NCBI RefSeq assembly: GCF_000373925.1 | Contig: NZ_KB892747.1 | Location: 1 to 38,822, forward strand | Source: Actinopolymorpha alba DSM 45243 | GTDB lineage: Bacteria > Actinomycetota > Actinomycetes > Propionibacteriales > Actinopolymorphaceae | DNA: 38,822 bases | Direction: 5' to 3' | Shown here: in pieces, positions 25,857-33,621 of the stretch | How the letters are laid out: every line of letters begins with the position of its first letter | How positions within the stretch are numbered: position 1 is the first letter of the stretch | Program-made: the position numbers and the translations under genes | Notes under the pieces: model-generated | Told to the model about the DNA's origin: nothing | Databases searched by the model: none | Seen by the model: only the letters and a program-made list of their open reading frames with translations

Positions 25857-26764
25857 GAGGTCAGTCCGGCCTCCTGCAAGTCAGCCTCGAGTTGGGTTAT
25901 CTGCTCGTCGGTCGCGGGTACGAGCGGGAGCCGCACCGCTCGCGACGGTATGACGCCCAGCAGCTCCAGTGCGGCCTTGGCCATGATCGCACCCTGGCTT
26001 CGCGTCATTATCGCTTGGTACGCCGGCACCAGGCGCCGGTCGATCGCCCGGGCGGTCGCAAGGTCACCGGCATCGACGGCCCGCACCATCGCGGCGTAGT
26101 CCTTGCTCGCCACATGGCTCACCACGCTCACGGCGCCCACCGCTCCGAGCGCGAACAATGCGAGGTTCCACTCGTCGGCGCCGCTGTAGTAGGCGAGGTT
26201 GGTGCGGGCGAGGACCTCCGTGGTGCCGGCGATGTCACCCTTCGCATCCTTCACCGCGACGATCCGGTCGTGCTCGGCGAGCTGGATCAGGGTCTCGGTG
26301 GCGATCGGCATGCCGGTACGTCCCGGAATGTCGTACAACATCACGGGCAGACCAGTGGAGTCAGCGACCGCGCGGAAATGCGCGAGAAGGCCCGCCTGCG
26401 GCGGCTTGTTGTAGTACGGCGTCACGACCAGAAGGCCGTGGGCCCCCGCCTTCTCCGCGTGTTGGGACAGCTCGATCGCGTGCCGCGTGTCGTTGGTGCC
26501 GGCGCCGGCGACGACCACGGCGCGGTCCCCTACCGCCTCCAGGACCGCCCGCAGGAGGGCGTCCTTCTCGGCGTCTGTCGTCGTCGGGGACTCCCCGGTC
26601 GTACCGCTCACGACGAGACCGTCGTTGCCGGCGTCGACGAGCAGGCTGGCGAGCCGCTGCGCGGCGTCGAGATCGAGATCACCGCTGGCCGTGAAGGGTG
26701 TGACCATCGCGGTGAGAATGCGCCCGAACGGCGCGGGCGGAGTGTGCGTTGAGCTGGGAGCCAT
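25853..26764 (-). CDS. dapA: 4-hydroxy-tetrahydrodipicolinate synthase
   Basis: A 303-residue lysine/diaminopimelate biosynthesis enzyme condensing pyruvate with aspartate semialdehyde. Diagnostic features are all present: GTTGESPTT (54-62), TPYYNKPPQ (115-123), Tyr144 in VMLYDIPGRTG, and the Schiff-base Lys172 in IVAVKDAKGD. This contrasts with the two related aldolases at 12152 and 15662, which lack the GTTGE loop. GAGG lies five bases before ATG 26764. It is the first gene of the dapA-rnj pair. In related genomes thyX lies directly upstream; here a synthetase gene in the opposite orientation intervenes. Confidence 0.95.
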   Translation of the reverse strand: MAPSSTHTPPAPFGRILTAMVTPFTASGDLDLDAAQRLASLLVDAGNDGLVVSGTTGESPTTTDAEKDALLRAVLEAVGDRAVVVAGAGTNDTRHAIELSQHAEKAGAHGLLVVTPYYNKPPQAGLLAHFRAVADSTGLPVMLYDIPGRTGMPIATETLIQLAEHDRIVAVKDAKGDIAGTTEVLARTNLAYYSGADEWNLALFALGAVGAVSVVSHVASKDYAAMVRAVDAGDLATARAIDRRLVPAYQAIMTRSQGAIMAKAALELLGVIPSRAVRLPLVPATDEQITQLEADLQEAGLTS

Positions 26765-26917
26765 GGAACCTCACGCTACCGGTTTTCCCCCGCGCATCGG
26801 CGGCCGCCGCGGTACGTCGCGCCTGGCCATCCGGGCGAAGGCGGCACCTCGCTGGAAGCTTGCCGGTCTGGACGGCCCGGCCGCGAAAGATCTGCCGGCC
26901 CGGCGGAACCACGCGGT

Positions 26918-27022
26918 ATGGTCGGACTCGTGAAACCTGCGCTGGCCGCCTCTCTTCGGTCATTCAGCACGACGACGCCGCACGTCGCTTCCGGCGACGC
27001 GGCGGCCTCGTCATGTCGATGA
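26918..27022 (+). CDS. Candidate threonine leader peptide
   Basis: A 34-codon frame, MVGLVKPALAASLRSF then STTTP and a polar tail, ending at TGA 27020-27022. Three consecutive Thr codons (ACG ACG ACG, 26969-26977) sit just before a hairpin. There is no Shine-Dalgarno. TATGGT at 26917-26922 would serve as a -10 box for a leaderless mRNA starting at GTG 26930, giving a 30-codon peptide with the same Thr run. The next gene is a threonyl-tRNA synthetase homologue, so stalling at the Thr codons would report low charged tRNA-Thr. The peptide is inferred; no homology is claimed. Confidence 0.5.
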   Translation: MVGLVKPALAASLRSFSTTTPHVASGDAAASSCR

Positions 27023-27075
27023 CCCATCGATAACGGCCACGCGGACGGCCCCGGGAGTGATCCCGGGCCGTCGCC
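26976..27075 (+). promoter_or_regulatory. Putative attenuator upstream of the ThrRS-like gene
   Basis: Three alternative pairings can be drawn. Hairpin A, 26976-26988 with 26994-27004: 11 bp with a 2-nt bulge, starting at the last Thr codon. Terminator-like hairpin T, 27044-27056 with 27061-27072: 12 bp with one bulged C and a GTGA loop. Antiterminator: GGCGACGCGGC (26993-27003) with GCCGTCGCC (27067-27075), 9 bp, excluding both A and T. A ribosome stalled on the Thr codons would open A and free the antiterminator. No T-run follows T. Confidence 0.45.
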
Positions 27076-27117
27076 TCGTGGGGTCGCTCCCTCACCACCA
27101 CCGAAGGAGCAAACCCC

Positions 27118-28518
27118 ATGTATCTCCACGATCCACGCAGCGACGAGCCCGGCGTAAGTCCTGCCGGGAGCTCCGCTGCCGCAGACCAGCCGGGCGCCCC
27201 CGCCGTCGACCACCGCCGGCTCGGCCGCGACCTCGGGATCTTCACCAGCGACGAACTCGTCGGGGCGGGCTTCCCGCTCTGGCTTCCCGACGGCGCCGCG
27301 ATCGTGGCCGAGCTCGAGAGGTACGTCGTCGAAGCCGAACGCCGGGCCGGGTACCGGCACGTGCGTACCCCTCCGGTCGCCAAGCGGGAGCTCTACGAGC
27401 GATCCGGACACTGGCAGCACTTCGGGCCCGACATGTTCCCGCCCATGCGGCTGGGGCACGCGGACCCCGCCGAGGACAGCGCCGAGAACGGCGCCGAGGA
27501 TGACGCCGCGCCACGCCGGCCCGGCCAGGACAACCGTCCGGGTGACGAGCTGCTCCTGCGGCCAGTCCTGTGCCCGCACCACGCGCTCGTCTTCCGGTCC
27601 CGGCTACGGAGCCACCGGGAGCTACCACTGCGAATCGGCGAGTTCGGCCCGCAGTTCCGGATGGAGCGCTCGGGAGTCGTGGGTGGACTGACCCGCGTCC
27701 GCGGCATGATCCTCAACGACGCGCACATCTTCTGCCCGCTGGACCAGGCGGCGGATGAGGTCGTTGGTGTCCTGCGCATGATCGACGAGGCGTACGACGT
27801 CCTCGGTATCAGCGCGGCTTACCACAGCCTCTCCCTGCGCGGACCGGCCGAGGCCGGTAAGTCGTACGCCGGCAGCGAGGAGATGTGGCAGCAGGCCGAG
27901 GTGGTGCTACGTCAGGCGCTGGAGCGGCACGGCGTGGCGTACCGCGAGCAGCCCGGCGAGGCGGCGTTCTACGGCCCGAAGATCGACATCCAGGTCTATG
28001 ACGCGCAGGGCCGGGAGTTCACCCTGTCGACCGTGCAGGTGGACCTCTTCCAGCCCGAGAGGTTCGACCTGGAGTACGCCGCACCGGATGGCACCCGGCG
28101 CCGCCCGGTCATGGTGCACCGGAGTGTGCTTGCCTCGATGGAACGCATGGTGGCGTACCTCCTGGAGGCGTATGCCGGGGCGCTGCCACCCTGGCTGGCA
28201 CCCCTGCAGGTCCTGGTCCTTCCCGTCGCGGAGGAGCAGGCGGGTGCGGCCTGGGCGGTCGCCCGGCGGCTGGAGGGCGCCGGGCTGCGGGTCGAGGTGG
28301 ACGATCGGGACGAGAGTCTCGGCGCGCGGATCAGGGCGGCCAGGCTGCGGAAGGTGCCGTACGTCGGAGTGGTCGGCGCCCGCGAGGCCGCGGCGGATTC
28401 GGTCACCGTACGGCTCCGCGACGGCCAGCAGGTGGGGCCGATCCGAGCGGAGCGGTTCGTCGACGGCGTACGGGTGAACGTCGAACAACGCCGCCGCGAC
28501 TCTGCGCTCGACGTCTGA
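27118..28518 (+). CDS. Short threonyl-tRNA synthetase homologue without editing domain
   Basis: A 466-residue class II synthetase of the ThrRS type. The TGS and N2 editing domains of full-length ThrRS (about 640-690 residues) are absent; it starts just before the catalytic domain (LGRDLGIFTSDELVGAGFPL). All three zinc ligands are kept: Cys152 in PVLCPHH, His203 in NDAHIFC and His334 in VMVHRS. Motif 2 reads EFGPQFRMERSG and motif 3 lies in HRSVLASMERMVAYL. The C-terminal 110 residues form the anticodon-binding domain (LQVLVLPVAEEQ, DDRDESLGARIRAARLRKVP). An acidic insertion follows residue 110 (AEDSAENGAEDDA). AAGGAG precedes ATG 27118. It may be a second ThrRS used under stress or inhibitor exposure, or may charge another carrier (inference). 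Confidence 0.85.
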   Translation: MYLHDPRSDEPGVSPAGSSAAADQPGAPAVDHRRLGRDLGIFTSDELVGAGFPLWLPDGAAIVAELERYVVEAERRAGYRHVRTPPVAKRELYERSGHWQHFGPDMFPPMRLGHADPAEDSAENGAEDDAAPRRPGQDNRPGDELLLRPVLCPHHALVFRSRLRSHRELPLRIGEFGPQFRMERSGVVGGLTRVRGMILNDAHIFCPLDQAADEVVGVLRMIDEAYDVLGISAAYHSLSLRGPAEAGKSYAGSEEMWQQAEVVLRQALERHGVAYREQPGEAAFYGPKIDIQVYDAQGREFTLSTVQVDLFQPERFDLEYAAPDGTRRRPVMVHRSVLASMERMVAYLLEAYAGALPPWLAPLQVLVLPVAEEQAGAAWAVARRLEGAGLRVEVDDRDESLGARIRAARLRKVPYVGVVGAREAAADSVTVRLRDGQQVGPIRAERFVDGVRVNVEQRRRDSALDV

Positions 28519-28553
28519 CCCACGCCGAACCGCGCCCAAATCTGCGGCTCGGT

Positions 28554-28607
28554 GGACTTGTCCGGAGATCTCCCGCTCAGATCGGAGCCGATCCTCCGGA
28601 CAAGTCC
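28554..28607. terminator. Bidirectional terminator between the ThrRS-like gene and thyX
   Basis: GGACTTGTCCGGA (28554-28566) pairs perfectly over 13 bp with TCCGGACAAGTCC (28595-28607). The loop contains a smaller GATC...GATC stem. It lies between two convergent genes. Confidence 0.75.
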
Positions 28608-28628
28608 GCTGTGGTCAGCTCTCCGGGG

Positions 28629-29411
28629 TCAGGGACCGACGCGACCGTTGCGTTCGAACGCGGCGTGGCTGATCGGCATCAGGCGCGCCCAGGCGGCTTC
28701 CATCTTCTCCGCCACCATCTCGATCTCGCGTTGCGGATAGGACGGGAACGTCGACTCCTCGCTGCCGATCCGCAGCGACAGGAAGTTCATCAGCGACCGC
28801 GCGTTGACGGTGACGTAGGCCGAGGAGTAGATCGTGACCGGCAGGACGATGCGGGCCACCTCACGCGCGATCCCGCTGTCGAGCATGCGTTGGTAAGCGG
28901 CGTAGGCCTCCGCGCAGACCTGGCGGGTCTCCTCCTCCACCAGCTTGTGCTGGTCAGGTGAGCCCGGAACGAACTGATAGTGCCCGGGCTTGCCTTCCTG
29001 GACGAGCTTGCGGTCAGGCCCTGGCACATAGAACACCGGGCGCAGCTCGCGATAGCGCCCGGACTCCTCGTTGTAGGAGGCCATCCGGTGCCGCATCAGC
29101 TCACGGAAGACGAAGATCGGAGCCTGGACGTAGAAGGTCATGGAGTTGTGCTCGAACGGCGAACCGTGGCGGCTGCGCATCAGGTAGTTGATCAGGCCCT
29201 TGGACCGCTCGGCATCGCCTTCGACGTCCTCGAGAGACTGCTCGCCCTTGGTGGACACCCGCGCCGCGAACAGCACGTCGGCATCGCGCGCGGTGGACCG
29301 GACCAGCTCGACGGTGACGTCGCTCCGGAACTCGACCGCTTCGTGCGCTCCCTCGACACCCGCTCCGGTGGGGTCCCCTTGCCCCTGCGAAGGTCCAGTC
29401 TCTTCGGCCAT
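28629..29411 (-). CDS. thyX: Flavin-dependent thymidylate synthase
   Basis: A 260-residue enzyme that methylates dUMP to dTMP using methylene-tetrahydrofolate, FAD and NADPH. The ThyX signature RHRxxSxNExSxRY is complete at residues 107-120 (RHRMASYNEESGRY), and HGSPFEHNSMTF (82-93) precedes it. ATG 29411 is chosen because AGGAGG lies nine bases upstream and an upstream ATG has no such site. The first 25 residues are a polar Gly-rich extension. In Streptomyces and Mycobacterium thyX is adjacent to dapA and rnj on the same strand; here the ThrRS-like gene separates them. Confidence 0.95.
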   Translation of the reverse strand: MAEETGPSQGQGDPTGAGVEGAHEAVEFRSDVTVELVRSTARDADVLFAARVSTKGEQSLEDVEGDAERSKGLINYLMRSRHGSPFEHNSMTFYVQAPIFVFRELMRHRMASYNEESGRYRELRPVFYVPGPDRKLVQEGKPGHYQFVPGSPDQHKLVEEETRQVCAEAYAAYQRMLDSGIAREVARIVLPVTIYSSAYVTVNARSLMNFLSLRIGSEESTFPSYPQREIEMVAEKMEAAWARLMPISHAAFERNGRVGP

Positions 29412-29513
29412 CACACGCCTCCTGCTCCTTGCCGTTCCCGCTTGCGCCAGCGTAGACCGGGCCACCGACAGGCCGGCCCACCCGGGCGCCGGGTCACGGT
29501 ACGGTTGTGCGCC

Positions 29514-30029
29514 ATGGCCGATCCAGTCCCGTCCTCCCGCGCACAGGTGCCCACGCCGCTGGCGGCGCTGAAGCCGATGCTCTACACCTTGCTGATGGCA
29601 CCGGTCCTGATGGCGGTGCCGGTGTGGTTCGCGATCAGCGGGTGGGCCGAGCCCGCGCTCTGGGCACCCGTCGCCATCCTCGTGCTCGCGCTCGCCGCCT
29701 TCGTGCTCGCGGAGTCGGTCGGCTTCGCGGTGCCGGCGATTCCGGCGGGCACGCCGCGGGAAGAGGCCCAGGGGACCGCGGTGAACGCCTGGCGGGCCCG
29801 CACGATGCTGCGCTTCGCGATCGTCGAGACCGTGCCGATGATCGGACTCGTGCTGTCCTTCGTGACGTTGAGCCGGTGGCCCTATCTCCTGGCGCTGGTC
29901 CTCGGCCTACCCCTCCTCGCGTACGAACTCCTCCCCACCCGCCGCACCATCGCCAAACTCCAGGCACAGCTCGAGCGCGACGGCGGTGTGTCGTACCTCC
30001 CCGAGGGCCTCGAAGGCCGGCGACCCTAG
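29514..30029 (+). CDS. Small integral membrane protein
   Basis: A 171-residue protein with about four membrane helices: LKPMLYTLLMAPVLMAVPVW, LWAPVAILVLALAAFVLAES, FAIVETVPMIGLVLSFV and PYLLALVLGLPLLAYELLP. It ends in a charged cytoplasmic-looking tail (RRTIAKLQAQLERDGG). There is no Shine-Dalgarno before ATG 29514, but TACGGT at 29500-29505 could be the -10 box of a leaderless transcript. It is divergent from thyX. No enzymatic motif is visible and the function is not known to me. Confidence 0.7.
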   Translation: MADPVPSSRAQVPTPLAALKPMLYTLLMAPVLMAVPVWFAISGWAEPALWAPVAILVLALAAFVLAESVGFAVPAIPAGTPREEAQGTAVNAWRARTMLRFAIVETVPMIGLVLSFVTLSRWPYLLALVLGLPLLAYELLPTRRTIAKLQAQLERDGGVSYLPEGLEGRRP

Positions 30030-30030
30030 T

Positions 30031-30053
30031 ACTCCAGCCGTAGATCGTGATCA
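30031..30053 (+). repeat. Left copy of a 23-bp perfect inverted repeat
   Basis: The 23 bases beginning ACTCCAGCCGTAGATC and ending TGATCA are exactly reverse-complementary to 30684-30706. The copy begins one base after the stop of the membrane-protein gene. With its partner it frames the PPOX gene (interval about 675 bp). Confidence 0.85.
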
Positions 30054-30115
30054 CCTGCGAACCAGCGCCACCAGCACCTGTCCCGAACCTGTTCCGGCAC
30101 AGGAAGTTGCTGGCC

Positions 30116-30511
30116 TCAGACAGAGAAGCCGGAGATCCTCTGCGGAATCACCCGGACGACTAGCCGGAGGACATCGTCCGACTCGGCGGGCGGGTCCTCG
30201 CCGAGGTACTTCTGCGAGAGCTTGCGCGGAAGCGACTTCTCCCGGTCCTCGATCAGTTCGACGGTGCCGCGGATGTCCACGGAGTGGTACGGGTTCTCGG
30301 TGTCGTAGACGGTGAGGCTGACCCGTGGGTCCCGGGTAAGGTTTCGGGCCTTCTGTCGACCGGCTGTGGTGGAGAACAGCACCGTGTCTCCGTCCCTTGC
30401 TATCCAGACCACCGAGGTCTGTGGACCGCCGTCCCGGTTCAGCGTCGCGACGGTGGCGAAGTTCCTCCCGTCCAGAAGCTTGCGTGTCTCCTCGTTGAAC
30501 GCCACCGACAC
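30116..30511 (-). CDS. PPOX-class (split-barrel) flavin/F420-dependent oxidoreductase
   Basis: A 131-residue split-beta-barrel protein of the pyridoxamine-phosphate-oxidase-like class. GTG 30511 (VSVAFNEETRKLL) is preferred: AAGGGTGAGG lies upstream, while a longer frame to 30598 adds an uncharacteristic Arg-rich segment. Typical blocks are NFATVATLNRDGGPQTSVVW, then LFSTTAGRQKARNLTRDPRV and the YHSVDIRGTVELIED strand. The KARNLxRDPRV segment is characteristic of actinobacterial F420-dependent or heme-utilisation-like PPOX proteins. The cofactor (F420 or FMN) cannot be decided by eye. The gene stands alone, flanked by inverted repeats at 30031 and 30684. Confidence 0.8.
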   Translation of the reverse strand: MSVAFNEETRKLLDGRNFATVATLNRDGGPQTSVVWIARDGDTVLFSTTAGRQKARNLTRDPRVSLTVYDTENPYHSVDIRGTVELIEDREKSLPRKLSQKYLGEDPPAESDDVLRLVVRVIPQRISGFSV

Positions 30512-30683
30512 GGCCTCACCCTTCTGTCCAGCAGTCCGTAGGTTCGCTACTTGCGTGGAACGGATGCGAGGGCTGAGTTCTTCCCGATGCAGGATCAACT
30601 AGCTGGCGCTGGCCCCACTGGCGGCGCCGCCACCAGGCCCGATCCCGAGCAAGCCACCACTACCGCCGGGCCCAGCCCAAGCA

Positions 30684-30706
30684 TGATCACGATCTACGGC
30701 TGGAGT
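30684..30706 (-). repeat. Right copy of the 23-bp perfect inverted repeat
   Basis: Exact reverse complement of 30031-30053. It lies 173 nt upstream of the PPOX start and 23 nt past the stop of the aminotransferase-like gene on the opposite side. Each copy read outward from the gap would encode M-I-T-I-Y-G-W-S, but no gene continues from it. Confidence 0.85.
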
Positions 30707-30728
30707 TACCAGAAGGTCGCCCAAACCG

Positions 30729-31934
30729 TCAGCCGGCGAGGTCGGCGACGGCGGTCACCACACGCTCGACGTCGGAGCGGTCGTTGTAGTGGACCAGGCC
30801 CGCCCGCACGGCGCCGCCGGCGTCCCGCAGGCCCAGCGCGCCGGTCAGCTCCCACGCGTAGCTGTGCCCACTCCATACGTTGACCCGGCGGGACGCGAGG
30901 TGCTCGGCCACCTGCCGCGGCGGGTGGCCGGCGACGGTGAAGTAGGCGGTGGCGGTACGCCGACTGGCCTTGCCGTACGTCGTCACCGGGCCGATAGCGT
31001 CAAGTCCGGCGAGGAGTTCGGCGAACAACTCCTGCTCGTAGGCGTCGACCGTCGCCATCGAGGTGAGGATCCGCGCCCGGCGGGAGCCAGACGCGGCGGA
31101 GTCGAGACCGGCCAGGTGCTCCACTGCCGCGACGACTCCCGCGAGGTCGGCGAACGGCGCGGTCCCAGTCTCGAAGCGCACCGGCACGTCGTCAGGCGCG
31201 GGCCGAAGCTTGTCGGGCGTCAGGGCCTCCAGCGCGAGCGGATCGGCGATCACCGCTCCGACGTGCGGCCCGGACCATTTGTACGCACTGGTGGCATAGA
31301 AGTCGGCACCAAGCTCCGCGACATCGACCGGGCCGTGCGGCGTCGCATGCACACCGTCGACGTATGCCAGCGCTCCGACCGCATGCGCCCGGGCGGTGAT
31401 GGCGGGTACGTCCGGGCGGGTTCCGAGGATGTTGCTCGCCGCGGTGACGGCGACCAGCCGGGTGCGGGGACCGATGAGGTTGTCGTACTGCTCGACCGGG
31501 AGTTCACCAGTCGCGGGATCCACCTCGGCCCACCGGACGGTTGCGCCCGCCCGCTCCGCGACCTGGATCCAGGGCCTGACGTTCGCGTCGTGGTCGACGC
31601 GCGACACGACCACCTCGTCACCGGGCCCCCACTGCCCGGCCAGCGTGTACGCCAGCCGGTAGGTGAGGGTCGTCATGTTGGCGCCGAGGACGACACCTTC
31701 GGGTGCGCCACCCACCAGGTCCGCGACGGCCCGCCGGCATTCGGCGACGATGCCGTCCGAGCGTCGGCTGGCCGGGAACGTCCCGCCGACGTTGCCGATC
31801 CCGCCGCGATAGGCGTCCCCGATGGCGTCAATGACGGGTTGCGGCACCTGCGTGCCGGCCGCGCCGTCGAGGTAGGCATACCCGTCCGCGAGTGCGGGAT
31901 AGCTCGCGCGGACCCTGCTCACGTCGTAGCCCAT
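30729..31934 (-). CDS. Class V aminotransferase-fold protein, cysteine-desulfurase-like
   Basis: A 401-residue PLP-dependent protein. The PLP lysine is Lys219 in YATSAYKWSGPHVG. Asp193 and His196 in AYVDGVHATPHG and His115 in SRVDHDANVRPW are the usual ring-binding residues. The N-terminal YLDGAAGTQVPQPVIDAI is the typical class V opening. In true SufS/CsdA enzymes a mobile loop carries the catalytic Cys (RxGHxCA); here the equivalent reads VWSGHSYAWEL, with Tyr in that place. It is therefore probably not a persulfide-forming desulfurase but a lyase or aminotransferase of the desulfurase-like subgroup. The start is ATG 31934. It is on the same strand as the paa operon, 53 nt after paaE, but need not belong to it. 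Confidence 0.8.
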   Translation of the reverse strand: MGYDVSRVRASYPALADGYAYLDGAAGTQVPQPVIDAIGDAYRGGIGNVGGTFPASRRSDGIVAECRRAVADLVGGAPEGVVLGANMTTLTYRLAYTLAGQWGPGDEVVVSRVDHDANVRPWIQVAERAGATVRWAEVDPATGELPVEQYDNLIGPRTRLVAVTAASNILGTRPDVPAITARAHAVGALAYVDGVHATPHGPVDVAELGADFYATSAYKWSGPHVGAVIADPLALEALTPDKLRPAPDDVPVRFETGTAPFADLAGVVAAVEHLAGLDSAASGSRRARILTSMATVDAYEQELFAELLAGLDAIGPVTTYGKASRRTATAYFTVAGHPPRQVAEHLASRRVNVWSGHSYAWELTGALGLRDAGGAVRAGLVHYNDRSDVERVVTAVADLAG

Positions 31935-31987
31935 CCGCCCACCGTAGCCGGCGTATCGCGCGACCTCTATGCGTCGTCGTCGATCCC

Positions 31988-33133
31988 TCAGGCGTCGTAG
32001 TCGATCACCAGGCGGTCACCGGACGGATGGGCCTGGCAGGTAAGGATGTATCCGCGGGCGACCTCGTCGGGTTCGAGCGCATAACAGTGGTCCATGACGG
32101 CCGCGCCCTCGATCACCTTCGCCCGGCAGGTGCCGCACACGCCACCCCGGCAGGCGAACGGCGCGTCGCCGCGCACCGCCAGCACGCCCTCGAGGACCGG
32201 CGCACCGTGGCGTGCGAGCCGGAACGTCGAACGCCGGCCGTCCATGATCGCGGTCACCTCACAGGCCGCCGCCTGGTCGGCCTGCGCGGCGGCCGCGCTC
32301 GCGGTCGCGGCACCATCCTGGCGGCCGCCCTCGACAAGCGGTGCCGACGGCCCGACGTGGAACAGCTCGCTGTGCAGGCGTTCGCGCGGAACTCCCTGGC
32401 CACGAAGGACCTTGCGGAGTTCGTCGACCATCAGCATGGGCCCGCACAGATACCACTCGTCGACCGGCGGAAGCAGGGTGTCAAGGAAGAGTTGCAGCTT
32501 CGGGCCGTCGATCCGGCCGCCCAACAGCTCCACGTCAGGCTCCTCCCGGGACAGGACGTGGACCAGGTGGAAGCGGCCTGGGTAGCGGTCCTTGAGATCG
32601 GCCAACTCCTCCAGAAACATGATCGACCGGGTGGTGCGATTGCCGTACAACAAGGTGATTGTGCTGTGCGGCTCGACTGCCAACACGCTCGCGATGATGG
32701 ACAGGATCGGTGTGATCCCGCTGCCGGCCGCAACGCAGCACAGATGGCGGGAGTGGCGTTGGTCTGGTATGACGGAGAACCTCCCGGTCGGCGTCATCAC
32801 CTCGACCACATCGCCGACCCGCATGCGTTCGAGGGCGTACGCGGAGAAGCCGCCACCCACGACGCGTTTCACACCGATCCGGAACGTCTCTGATCCGCTG
32901 TCCGACCAGGGCGTGCAGATGGAGTAGTTGCGCCGGAGGTCGTCGCCGGCCGCTTCAGTCCGGACGGTCACATGCTGGCCGGGCAGGAACGCATAGCTCT
33001 CCGTGAGTTCGTCCGGCACCTCGAAGGTCACGGCCACGGCGTCGTCGGTCAGCTTTTCCAGTCGCTCGACCCGCAGGGGATGGAAGACCGCGTGCCGGGC
33101 CGGTCGGGTGCCGGGCGGATCGGCGTTCATCAC
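31988..33133 (-). CDS. paaE: Phenylacetyl-CoA epoxidase, reductase subunit PaaE
   Basis: A 381-residue electron-transfer subunit passing electrons from NADPH through FAD and a [2Fe-2S] cluster to the di-iron subunit PaaA. The flavin domain shows RRNYSICTPW (FAD-binding RxYS) and the NADPH domain shows GSGITPILSIIASVL. The C-terminal plant-type ferredoxin has ligands Cys328, Cys333 and Cys336 (CRGGVCGTC) and Cys366 (LTCQAHP), with standard C-x4-C-x2-C-x29-C spacing. A linker of about 30 residues (AATASAAAAQADQAAACEV) precedes the ferredoxin. It starts GTG-ATG and overlaps paaD by 4 nt. Confidence 0.93.
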   Translation of the reverse strand: MMNADPPGTRPARHAVFHPLRVERLEKLTDDAVAVTFEVPDELTESYAFLPGQHVTVRTEAAGDDLRRNYSICTPWSDSGSETFRIGVKRVVGGGFSAYALERMRVGDVVEVMTPTGRFSVIPDQRHSRHLCCVAAGSGITPILSIIASVLAVEPHSTITLLYGNRTTRSIMFLEELADLKDRYPGRFHLVHVLSREEPDVELLGGRIDGPKLQLFLDTLLPPVDEWYLCGPMLMVDELRKVLRGQGVPRERLHSELFHVGPSAPLVEGGRQDGAATASAAAAQADQAAACEVTAIMDGRRSTFRLARHGAPVLEGVLAVRGDAPFACRGGVCGTCRAKVIEGAAVMDHCYALEPDEVARGYILTCQAHPSGDRLVIDYDA

Positions 33134-33621
33134 AACGCCTTCACGTGCTCGAACGGCTCACCGCAGGCGGCGCAGGTGCGGAGCGCGGTGCACGAGGTAG
33201 GTCCGAACCTGCTCAGCTCCTGCGTGTCCGGCGAGCCACATCGGGGACAGCGGACCGAGATCCCTACGGACACAGGGCCTTCGCCACGTGGGTGCGGCGG
33301 GGCGATGCCCGCCTCCGCCAGTTTGCGCTGCCCCACTGCGGAAATCCAGTCGGTGCTCCACGCAGGCGCGAGGATGGTACGGATCGAGACGTCGCCAGCT
33401 CCGACCACACGCAAGGCGTCCTTGACGTCCTCGCGGATCGCTTCCAGGGCAGGGCATCCGGAATATGTGGGGGTGAGGTCGACCTCGACGCACCCGCTGT
33501 CGTCGACGCGTACGCCACGCAGGATGCCGAGCTCGGCGATGGTGAGCACCGGCAGCTCCGGATCGACGACCCGGGCCGCCGCGTCGTAGGCCGCCTCGGC
33601 GGTCAGCTGACCGGTCACCAC
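33130..33621 (-). CDS. paaD: Phenylacetyl-CoA epoxidase accessory protein PaaD
   Basis: A 163-residue protein of the MIP18/DUF59 family needed for an active epoxidase, probably in cluster or di-iron maturation. The DUF59 part reads VVDPELPVLTIAELGILRGV, then VDLTPTYSGCPALEAIREDV with the conserved Cys. The C-terminus is a zinc-ribbon with CPRCG and CAACGEPF Cys pairs, usual for PaaD. GTG start at 33621; a second GTG follows at once. It overlaps paaC by 7 nt. Confidence 0.92.
   Translation of the reverse strand: MVTGQLTAEAAYDAAARVVDPELPVLTIAELGILRGVRVDDSGCVEVDLTPTYSGCPALEAIREDVKDALRVVGAGDVSIRTILAPAWSTDWISAVGQRKLAEAGIAPPHPRGEGPVSVGISVRCPRCGSPDTQELSRFGPTSCTALRTCAACGEPFEHVKAL

Noticed and set aside
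24030-26099. 689-codon plus-strand open frame over rnj
   Set aside because: Antisense shadow of the clear RNase J gene; the product is an Asp/Arg/Val/His mixture with no recognisable fold.
26930-27117. T-box riboswitch upstream of the ThrRS-like gene
   Set aside because: No T-box core (AGGGTGGnACCGCG-like) or specifier stem can be found; the leader-peptide attenuator explains the features better.
30684-30728. Gene start M-I-T-I-Y-G-W-S in the inverted repeats (glutaredoxin-like N-terminus)
   Set aside because: Both copies run into Arg-rich, unrelated sequence straight after the repeat, so the phrase is a by-product of the repeat rather than a gene.
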